Source: a virus | Length of the DNA: 44,640 nucleotides | Virus record (IMG/VR): IMGVR_UViG_3300043570_002521 | Location: 1-44,640 of that record | Direction: 5' to 3' (one strand) | Shown: piece by piece, positions 33,031 to 41,600 of the stretch | Numbering within the stretch: position 1 is the stretch's first letter | Layout: every line of letters starts with the position of its first letter | Program-made: the position numbers and the translations under genes | The notes under the pieces: model-generated | Databases searched by the model: none | What the model saw: only the letters and a program-made list of their open reading frames with translations | What the model was told of the DNA's origin: nothing

Positions 33031-33531
33031 TTAACCAATTGAAATTACTAACCCATTTTTAATTACAACAGTTAATCCATCAACGGTTTTAAATGTAGTT
33101 GTTATACCGGAAAAAATAGGTTCTTCATTTTGGTTAATAATTAACTCTTCCGAATAAAGAGTGTCTGATGGTATATAAATTTGTTGATTATCAATATCGT
33201 CTAATGATAAAGCAACAAATGCGTCATATAAAAAATAACCTAAATCAAATTGATTGTTGTCAAATTCACTTCTTGTTGATTTAAAATTTTTATATACTTC
33301 ATCATTTAACGATAAACGTATTTCGATTGCATCCCAATTCTTACAATCGGAAATCCCATTTTGTGTTTTTATTGCGTCTAACACAATAGAATTAGAAACG
33401 TCATTCAATAGATTTTTAACTGAAATACTATCCATTGTATTAATATCCCTTCTCATTATTAAAAGACTATTTATTTCTAAAATATTTTGATATAAAACAA
33501 TCGTCAAAAAATTCCAATTTGTATATTCCAT
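33031..33531 (-). CDS. Unknown protein (166 aa) in the fibre block
   Basis: No family is recognised. The protein has a helical N-terminal half, a stretch D-A-I-E-I-R-L-S-L-N-D-E-V-Y-K, and a beta-rich C-terminal third (residues about 115-166) ending in V-V-I-K-N-G-L-V-I-S-I-G, which could be an adaptor or assembly domain. The ATG is 1 base from the stop of the preceding 1340-residue fibre gene (TAATATG), so I keep it; internal Met codons at residues 26 and 33 are other possible starts. A fibre-assembly chaperone or connector is a guess only. Confidence 0.4.
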   Translation of the reverse strand: MEYTNWNFLTIVLYQNILEINSLLIMRRDINTMDSISVKNLLNDVSNSIVLDAIKTQNGISDCKNWDAIEIRLSLNDEVYKNFKSTRSEFDNNQFDLGYFLYDAFVALSLDDIDNQQIYIPSDTLYSEELIINQNEEPIFSGITTTFKTVDGLTVVIKNGLVISIG

Positions 33532-33532
33532 A

Positions 33533-36500
33533 TTATGTATTTTTTAATATCATTATTGTTAATGTGCCTTGGTTTATTGCTCCAAAACCACCACTTACCG
33601 TGGCGTTTTGACCCTGAACAGTTGCTGTATCAACCTCAACAGTATGAATTCCTGCTGATAATGTTATAATAACCGACATATTCCAATTTGCGACCCAGTT
33701 TCCTACCGTAGCATTTCCCGTTGGGTTGTCGGCATACATTCTTTGATATCCACCGTTGGGTAATATAATACCATCCACCACTAATGCCACATCAATTGCC
33801 GAACCACTAGTTGTTGTGGTTCCAACGGTATTAACCCCACCATTTGTTTGTATACAAACCATAGTTTGTGTAGGTACAGTTATTGTAGTGGTCAATCCCG
33901 GTATTAATGTTAGTAATGTAGTTGTATTGGTAACGAGTAATGAGGTAGAACCTGTTATCATCGTACCAAATTGACCCAACGTAAGTGCACTACCATTACC
34001 AAAATATGTTCCACCACTAATTGTTGTTCCTGAGATACCCCCGGTTGATGATATAAGTCCGGTCGATGTTACTGAACCATCATCTTTAACATCAAATACT
34101 TCAGTATTTGCGTAATTTTTCAACGTTAAATAACTTTGAGGAGTAAATACAGAAGGTGAGTTTAGTTTAACAACTAAATTATCAAATTGTAAATTTTGAT
34201 TTGCTGCGGTTGAATAATTAAAGAATACTCCAAGAGAACTCATTAAACTAGACGTGTATGTACTATCAACTGCACTACCAATTAATGTTGTTACGGTTGT
34301 AGGGTCACCCCACGCAACTGCACCATCGTCTCTGAAATAGTATGTCCAAGTATTTGTTGATGGCGTATATACAATTCTTGCACTAACATAATTAGTACCT
34401 GCCGCGAAAACACCTCCTGAAATTATATCTGTTCTAGTACCAAATAATCCACTGGTATATCTAACTAACCTCCAATTTCTTGTTCCTGTTCCACCATAAA
34501 CTAATGCGTATCCGTTACCGGTATTCAGAAGTGTTCCACTAGTACCCGCTAAAACAACTGCAGCTCCATAGGTACCGGCTGAGAATCCTGGAAATATGGT
34601 GTTTCTATTTGTTCTTAGATTAAATGACCATTCAACATTTACAGTATTTAATGATAATGTTGGATTAAATGGTGAGTTAAAACCGGATAATGGTACCGTA
34701 GTGTATGACTGACCCGCAGGATTTCCGTTTGCAATATTTAAATAAGTTGATGCCGTTATTGTTGCATTACCAGCACCTGTATTTGTATTTGTGTAGGTTA
34801 ACGATGGTGAACCTCCGGGTGATAGAGTAACTCTATTATAATCATCAGTAAATGCTGAAACAGCAATCGGTGTTGACGGTAGATTGGTTGAGTTAAGAAC
34901 TACAGTTCCCCCACTTATTGTTGTTGCGGATATTGTATTTGCCGTTAAACCTCCTGTAAATATTGTTGCTCCCGTTACTGTTCCTCCTGATAATGGTAAG
35001 AAAGGTGTTGGTGGTAAATTTTGGTATGTTGTTGCTGAAATAGTAGTGGCGGTTAAACCTCCTGTAAAGTTTGTTGCACCTGTCACTGTTCCTCCTGATA
35101 ATGGTAAGAAAGGTGTTGCCGGTAAATTAAAATAAGTTGTTGCTGATACTGATGTCGCACCAAAAGTACCGTTTACATCTAAATTAAAATTTAATATTGG
35201 ATTGACAACATTTGTATTAACACCAACATTACCATTCCCTAATTCTTGAAGGATTAAATTCCCTGGATTTCCACCCCCGTTTGACCTAGAACTAATTGAC
35301 TTCCCATTAGTTGACCCCGTGATATCCCCGTAAAATAGTATATTACCTGATATCCCCGGACTATAATTATCGGTTGTGATTATTAATGGGCTCGAGTTAT
35401 TTTTTAGTATTACTTGACCTGTTACCGTTCCACCTGATAAAGGTAAGAAAGGTGTTGGTGGTAAATTTTGGTATGTTGTTGCGGATATTGTAGTTGCAGT
35501 TAACCCTGATGCAAATGTTTGTCCCGCACTAAAATTATTATCAATATTTGTTAATGCTAAATTATTATATTTGTTTGAATCTAAATGATAATATTGGTTA
35601 GGAAGACCTCCTTGTATGTTCGTTAAATCATTGTGAACTCCGGGAGCACCACTTGGTTGAAATACTGATGAAAATGCCGACTGTGTAATACCTGTTGTCG
35701 CACTTACCTCAATAATAATCCTACCAACCAAAAATGTGTGTGATGTAATTAGTTCAGGTAAATTTGGTTCACTTGAAGCGTCCGCTAATAATATATTATC
35801 GAATTGTCCATCACTAACCACCTCATATAAGTGGTCATTTAATTCTTGTCCTCTAAAATACCAATTAACTAAATATTTTCCTGCGGTTGCTGATACTAAA
35901 TCAGTACCATTATCATAGTAAAGATTATTAATTGTATTTGCTGTTGTGGTATAAACCCACGTACCGCCTGAATGGAAATTTCTAAAAAAAAGTCCTAATG
36001 AAGTTGTGTCATTAACTATTTGACGATTAGTGGCGTTCCAAACAACACCTGAAGATAAGGTTACAATACCTGTACTTCCACTTAAACCTAACGAACAACC
36101 ACTTTCTCTCGCGAATCTATCTGTATATACAATACGTTCATTTAATTTACTTGGTAAACCCGCACCCTCATCACCAAACTCTAAAACGTGAATAAAATTA
36201 TTTGTTCGATAGACAATCATATATAATAGAATACTACTAAAATCAACAGTCCCCTCATTATCTAAAACATTATATCTAGGAACCCCATTATTATATTCAA
36301 TTATAATATAATTTGTGTCGTTATTTATTAATGCCGGAAGTGACCCGACACCTGTGGTTCCGCTTGAAATTGAATAAAATTTAAGAGGCTCAAAAAAATT
36401 AGGGTTGTCGTATAATGCAACCGTTATCTGCGGTAAATTAATTGACCCGTCATTATTACTTGACCAACCTGTGTTACCACTAATAACTCCCGGGTCATAA

Positions 36501-37555
36501 TTAGATGGTCCAAAAATATTAAAAGTACCACCTGTACTATTTGTAAAAATAGTGTTGCCTTGGAAATATGTTCCTCCGGTAATAAAAACGTCTTTTGGTA
36601 AATTATAATATGTTGTTGCCGAAATTGTGTTTGCGGTTAAACCATCTGTAAATATTGTTGCTCCCGTTACTGTTCCTCCTGATAATGGTAAGAAAGGTGT
36701 TGCAGGCAAATTTTGATATGTTGTTGCGGAAATTGTGTTTGCAGTTAAACCATCTGTAAATATTGTTGCTCCCGTTACTGTTCCTCCTGATAATGGTAAG
36801 AAAGGTGTTGCAGGCAAATTTTGATATGTTGTTGCGGAAATTGTGTTTGCAGTTAAACCATCTGTAAATATTGTTGCTCCGGTCACTGTTCCTCCTGATA
36901 ATGGTAAGAAAGGTGTTGCAGGCAAATTTTGATATGTTGTTGCCGATATTGTGTTTGCAGTTAAACCATCTGTAAATATTGTTGCTCCCGTTACTGTTCC
37001 TCCGGTAAATGTTTGAAGAACTCTCCAAGAAGCGTTTGTATCGTCATAACCATTAATACCTGATATTGTTGATGCCGTCCAAGCATTAATTAACACAATA
37101 CCTTCAGGTGAGTTATTTTTAACCGTTGTTCCAAAATTTGATATAACTACTGTAGAACCCCCCGGACCTGTTGCTCCGGTAGCGTTGTTCCATAACGTAT
37201 CATAATTATCAATATTGTATTGATATATTTTTTTGGTTTCATAAACATAAACTAACATCCCTAATTTTCTTCTACCTGAAGAAATGTTGTCAGAATTTAA
37301 TGTTAACACATTAGGTGAAAAAATTTGACCCGTCCCAATTTGTAACTGAACCGGAATCGTATTACCGGAATATTCAACTAAACCTTGATAACCGTTAGGG
37401 ATTATGTAATCTAAATCGGTTAAATTGTAAACTTCCATATACCCCCCTGTTTGAAGGATACTGAAATTTGTTCCAAATGTTGCGTTATTACGAACAGAAG
37501 GATTACCTAATGATTTTATAGGTGAAACTGGTATGTTATTTAAAAAATTACTCAT
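33533..37555 (-). CDS. Large tail fibre protein with tandem 36-residue repeats
   Basis: The 1340-residue protein begins with a short anchor-like part and a collagen-like scrap (G-A-T-G-P-G-G). Residues about 180-320 hold four near-identical 36-residue repeats (core L-P-L-S-G-G-T-V-T-G-A-T-I-F). Further copies or parts occur at about 680-715 and 800-880. Residues about 900-1135 form a concanavalin/LamG-like domain almost the same as the one at the end of the 1972-residue fibre. The last 180 residues are a beta domain rich in Thr/Val, perhaps the tip (A-I-D-V-A-L-V-V-D-G, then I-H-T-V-E-V-D). The L-P-L-S-G-G-x-x-x-G repeat is widespread in tail fibres. It is coupled to the genes on both sides. 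Confidence 0.75.
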   Translation of the reverse strand: MSNFLNNIPVSPIKSLGNPSVRNNATFGTNFSILQTGGYMEVYNLTDLDYIIPNGYQGLVEYSGNTIPVQLQIGTGQIFSPNVLTLNSDNISSGRRKLGMLVYVYETKKIYQYNIDNYDTLWNNATGATGPGGSTVVISNFGTTVKNNSPEGIVLINAWTASTISGINGYDDTNASWRVLQTFTGGTVTGATIFTDGLTANTISATTYQNLPATPFLPLSGGTVTGATIFTDGLTANTISATTYQNLPATPFLPLSGGTVTGATIFTDGLTANTISATTYQNLPATPFLPLSGGTVTGATIFTDGLTANTISATTYYNLPKDVFITGGTYFQGNTIFTNSTGGTFNIFGPSNYDPGVISGNTGWSSNNDGSINLPQITVALYDNPNFFEPLKFYSISSGTTGVGSLPALINNDTNYIIIEYNNGVPRYNVLDNEGTVDFSSILLYMIVYRTNNFIHVLEFGDEGAGLPSKLNERIVYTDRFARESGCSLGLSGSTGIVTLSSGVVWNATNRQIVNDTTSLGLFFRNFHSGGTWVYTTTANTINNLYYDNGTDLVSATAGKYLVNWYFRGQELNDHLYEVVSDGQFDNILLADASSEPNLPELITSHTFLVGRIIIEVSATTGITQSAFSSVFQPSGAPGVHNDLTNIQGGLPNQYYHLDSNKYNNLALTNIDNNFSAGQTFASGLTATTISATTYQNLPPTPFLPLSGGTVTGQVILKNNSSPLIITTDNYSPGISGNILFYGDITGSTNGKSISSRSNGGGNPGNLILQELGNGNVGVNTNVVNPILNFNLDVNGTFGATSVSATTYFNLPATPFLPLSGGTVTGATNFTGGLTATTISATTYQNLPPTPFLPLSGGTVTGATIFTGGLTANTISATTISGGTVVLNSTNLPSTPIAVSAFTDDYNRVTLSPGGSPSLTYTNTNTGAGNATITASTYLNIANGNPAGQSYTTVPLSGFNSPFNPTLSLNTVNVEWSFNLRTNRNTIFPGFSAGTYGAAVVLAGTSGTLLNTGNGYALVYGGTGTRNWRLVRYTSGLFGTRTDIISGGVFAAGTNYVSARIVYTPSTNTWTYYFRDDGAVAWGDPTTVTTLIGSAVDSTYTSSLMSSLGVFFNYSTAANQNLQFDNLVVKLNSPSVFTPQSYLTLKNYANTEVFDVKDDGSVTSTGLISSTGGISGTTISGGTYFGNGSALTLGQFGTMITGSTSLLVTNTTTLLTLIPGLTTTITVPTQTMVCIQTNGGVNTVGTTTTSGSAIDVALVVDGIILPNGGYQRMYADNPTGNATVGNWVANWNMSVIITLSAGIHTVEVDTATVQGQNATVSGGFGAINQGTLTIMILKNT
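34150..34860. repeat. Concanavalin-like domain copy 1 (of 2)
   Basis: This segment of the 1340-residue fibre gene encodes about 235 residues highly similar in protein and DNA to 38645-39350. Shared marks are F-T-D-D-Y-N-R, W-S-F-N-L-R-T-N-R-N, N-G-Y-A-L-V-Y-G and W-T-Y-Y-F-R-D-D-G-A. Confidence 0.9.
36603..37010. repeat. Four tandem 108-bp coding repeats in the large tail fibre gene
   Basis: Units begin near 36630, 36738, 36846 and 36954 (period 108 bp, 36 residues) and are almost identical. Diverged copies lie at about 34914-35150 and 35419-35520 in the same gene. Confidence 0.9.
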
Positions 37556-37556
37556 A

Positions 37557-38624
37557 TTATTGTGTTATGGTATTACCTCTAAAATAAATATTATTGTTAT
37601 CGGTAATGTTAAATATTATGTTAGGATATGTTGTATAAACTCGGTATGTTGTTTGTGGAATTGTTGTTCCGGTGTAGGTAAATGTATATGTGTTAATTGC
37701 ATCTTCAGTATATATATTTGTTAATAAATTAGAATCATTACTTTCATTAAAATCAATAATTGTTTGTCTTCCATTATTAGTTAATGAAATTGGGATAATC
37801 CAAATATACCACCCTAAACCACCAACATAACCTTGCAACACTTCGGTTGTTAAGAAATTATAGGCAACTATTGGGTTACCAAAACTATCGAGCCCTCCTG
37901 AAATTTGAGGAACCGTTTGACTAATTATTGGTGGGAACTCACCACTAGTCCAACCACTGAAATCAACATATTTGTTCATATCAATATTAAATTGTGTTTG
38001 GTCTTGTGTTGGTTGTGTATTGTTTGTAAAACCAAAGAAATTAGAACCACTATCATACATCCATTGACCAATACTTTCAGACCCACTTACAGGTTCAATA
38101 AATAACTTAGCATAATATACCGGAGTTGGTGTTAATGTTGGTGTTGGTGTATTTGTCGGAGTGTGTGTATTGGTTGGTGTTTGTGTTGGTGTTGGTGGTA
38201 TTGGGGCGTAACATCCACATGGGTTCGTACAAGTCTCCGTAGGTGTTATTGTTGGGGTCGGTGTGGTAGTTGGTGTAGTGGTGGTTGTTGGTGTTTGTGT
38301 AGGAACTTTACAAGGGTTGAAAGAAGGAGTTGGGGTTAGTGTTGGTGTAGCTGTCGGTGTTTGAGTGTTTGTAACAGTCGGTGTTGGTGTTGGTGTAGGA
38401 GTAGGAACCGGAACATTCATAATAACAGGACAATCCGCCCCCTCAACTAATATAGTGTAAACACCATATACATTACGAGGTGGTGTTAATAATGACGGAT
38501 TAAACACATAAGGTAATATTTGATTACCTAAATTTATAACCACATTAACACCGTTAGGTTTAAACAAAATATTTGCAACCTCCCCACTATAATTTATACT
38601 TTGTATCGTTATTGTATTTGACAT
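37557..38624 (-). CDS. Fibre-type protein with shared N-terminal domain and Pro-Thr stalk
   Basis: Residues 1-70 are homologous in pattern to the start of the LCIB-like protein at 23426-24499 (G-x-x-A-N-I-L-F-K-P, N-L-G-N-Q-I-L-P, Y-G-V-Y). Residues about 72-170 are almost all Pro, Thr and Asn, interrupted by two short Cys-containing pieces (N-P-C-K-V-P and N-P-C-G-C-Y). The C-terminal domain (residues 172-355) has W-M-Y-D-S-G-S-N, Q-F-N-I-D-M, G-W-Y-I-W-I-I-P-I-S and beta strands to the end. It looks like a virion protein with an anchor, a stiff stalk and a head. It lies between two large fibre genes, 1 base from the next and 14 bases from the previous. Confidence 0.6.
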   Translation of the reverse strand: MSNTITIQSINYSGEVANILFKPNGVNVVINLGNQILPYVFNPSLLTPPRNVYGVYTILVEGADCPVIMNVPVPTPTPTPTPTVTNTQTPTATPTLTPTPSFNPCKVPTQTPTTTTTPTTTPTPTITPTETCTNPCGCYAPIPPTPTQTPTNTHTPTNTPTPTLTPTPVYYAKLFIEPVSGSESIGQWMYDSGSNFFGFTNNTQPTQDQTQFNIDMNKYVDFSGWTSGEFPPIISQTVPQISGGLDSFGNPIVAYNFLTTEVLQGYVGGLGWYIWIIPISLTNNGRQTIIDFNESNDSNLLTNIYTEDAINTYTFTYTGTTIPQTTYRVYTTYPNIIFNITDNNNIYFRGNTITQ

Positions 38625-38638
38625 ATTTTATTTTTTTG

Positions 38639-41600
38639 TTAACCTGTTATTAATACCCTTAAATTATCAAATTGTAAATTTTGATTTGCCCCTGTTGAAT
38701 AGTTAAAGAACACACCAAATGAACTCATTAATGATGAGGTATACGTACTATCAACCACACTACCAATTAACGTACTTACAGTTGTTGGGTCACCCCAAGC
38801 AACAGCACCATCATCTCTAAAATAATATGTCCAAGTATTTGTTGCCGGAGCGTATACAATTCTCGCACTAACATAATTAGTGTTTGCCGCGAAAACACCT
38901 CCCGTAATTATGGTGGTTTGTGTTCCCGCTAAACCACCGGTATATCTAACAAATCTCCAGTTTCTTGTTCCCCCACTACCATAAACTAATGCGTATCCGT
39001 TACCGGCATTTTGAAGGTTAGTTGTTGTACTTGCTAATACAACTGCTCCTCCGTATGACGACGCAAGAAATCCTGAGAATATGGAGTTTCTATTTGTTCT
39101 TAAATTAAACGACCATTCAAGTGTTCCACTATTACTCGACAATGTTGGGTTAAATGGTGAACCAAATCCTGAAAGAGGTACTGTGGTATATGACTGTCCC
39201 GCAGTACCACCGTTTGCAATATTTACATAAGTTGATGCCGATATTGTTGCATTACCCGTACCAGTATTTGTGTTTGTATAAACTAAAGATGGTGTTCCAC
39301 CCGGAGATAATGTGGCTCTATTATAATCATCAGTAAATGCTGAAAAAACAGTCGGTGTTGAAGCCGATGTTGGTGTAGGTGTTTGTGTTGGTGTAGGTGT
39401 GTTGGTTAATGTTGTTGTTGGTGTTTGAGTCGGTGTTTCAGTTAATGTTGGTGTTGGTGTAGGGGTTTCCGTATTAGTTGGTGTTGGTGTAGGGGTTTCC
39501 GTATTAGTTGGTGTTGGTGTTGGAACAATAAATATACCACCATCTGTTATTGTCCAAGCATAACCTCCACTTCCGGTTGAACCTGTAAGGATAGCTTTTC
39601 CTGAGGAACCTGTTGATGTATAATTGGCTGAACCAAAATTAATTGTTACTCCTGTTTTTGGGTTTTTTGTGGACCATCCATTATAAATAGAATCTAAATT
39701 TGTTGTCGAGAATGTTGCTGGTGTTTTTCCTAACATAAAATTAGTAAAATCGGTTACACCTGAAATATTCCAATTTCCAATATCTTGGTTAAATTGTGAA
39801 TCACTAAACATTTGGTACATATTATCAACTTTTGAAACATTCCAACTCGAGATATCTTGGTTAAATTGTGAATTTTGAAACATAGCTCTCATATTAGTAA
39901 CACCCGAAACATTCCAATTATTTATAGGTTGATTAAATTGTGACCCATAAAACATTTGTTGAGTGGAAACAACTTTTGAAACATTCCATCCTGACAATGG
40001 TTGATTAAATTGTGAATCTTGAAACGCTGCTACCATATTAGTAACCTTTGATACATTCCAATTTCCAATAGGTTGGTTAAATATTGAATTACCAAACGTA
40101 AAAAACATACTTGTTACATTTGAAACATTCCATCCCGATAATGATTGATTAAATGAGGTGTTACCATTAAACATCGCACTAATACTAGTTATACCGGACA
40201 TATTCCAATTCTCAATTGGTTGGTTAAATGTACCACTATCAAACATACCCTGTACACTAATAACTTTTGAAATGTCCCAATTTCCTATTGGCTGATTAAA
40301 TTGTGACCCTTTAAATATTTGTTGTAAATTAACATTTGAAATATTCCATCCGGATAATGGTTGGTTAAATTGACTACCATCAAACATATTTTGCATATCG
40401 GTTACACCTGAAACGTTCCAATTTCCAATAGGTTGGTTAAACTGACTATTTTGAAACATTGAACGCATACTTTGAACTTTTGAAATATCCCAATTAGCGA
40501 TTGGTTGATTAAATGGTCCATTAGAACTTGAAAACATTCGCTCCATAGTTGTTACATTTGAAACGTTCCAACCACTAATATCACTATTAAATTGAGTGTT
40601 AAAAAACATACCATACATACTTGTAATACCAGAAACATTCCAATTATTTACATTATTTATTGTTGATAAATTGTTACAACTAGTAAACATTCCTTGTAAA
40701 CTTGTTATACCACTTAAATTTAATGTATCACTAACATTTGTTAATGACAAATTACTACAATTACTAAATTGACTAGTGGTTCCAACACCTAAATTAAAAT
40801 AAGGTCCCCACTGTAATATTTCGTAAATATTACCATAACTTCCAAAGTAATTACCGAAACTAAATTTATTAATTAAACCATATATAGTCACAGTATAGTA
40901 TCCCGGTGTTGTATATGTGTGAGTTTTATTTGCATTTGTGTTTGCTGAGGTACTTCCGTCCCCCCAATCTATAGTTCCTGAATATGTTCCTAAAGATGAA
41001 TAAGGTAATATTATTGATTCTGAAGCGGATGTTGTTCTCCAAACAGAAACAAATGGTGGTGGTGGTGTTGATGATGGGGTTACTGTTTGTGTTGGTGTAG
41101 GTGTTTGAGTCGGTGTTTCAGTTAATGTTGTTGTTGGTGTTGGTGTATTTGTTGGGGTTTCAGTTGGTGTATTTGTTGGTGTTTCTGTATTAGTTGGTGT
41201 TGGGGTTTGTGTCGGAGTTTGCGTAGGTGTTTCTGTGTTAGTTGGTGTTTGAGTAGGTGTATTTGTTGGAGTTTCAGTTGGTGTTTGAGTCATTGTTGGT
41301 GTTGGGTTTGGTTGTGGGCAAACATTAATATTTACCACTTCTCCTATATTGTTTACATAAAAATAACCATCATAAAAGTTATAATATCCTTGAGAAAGGA
41401 GTGCTCCTCTATTATTTGTATATATTATACATCCTACTGTTATTGCAGCTAAACATGCTGCAGAGGTGTAGGAAGTAATAGGTGTAGGAAGAACAGATGG
41501 TGTACAAGGAGTACCAAGCCCCCACGAAGATAGATTAATTGTAACTAAAGATGGTGGTGTTGGAGTAGGTGTTGAGGTTGATGTCAAAGTAGGTGTTGGT

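Noticed and set aside
36603-37028. A 141-residue Asn-rich minus-strand frame and the regular spacing that looks like a CRISPR array
   Set aside because: The 108-bp units have no short repeat with different spacers. The frame is a shadow of the tail fibre repeats, which read as good protein in another frame.
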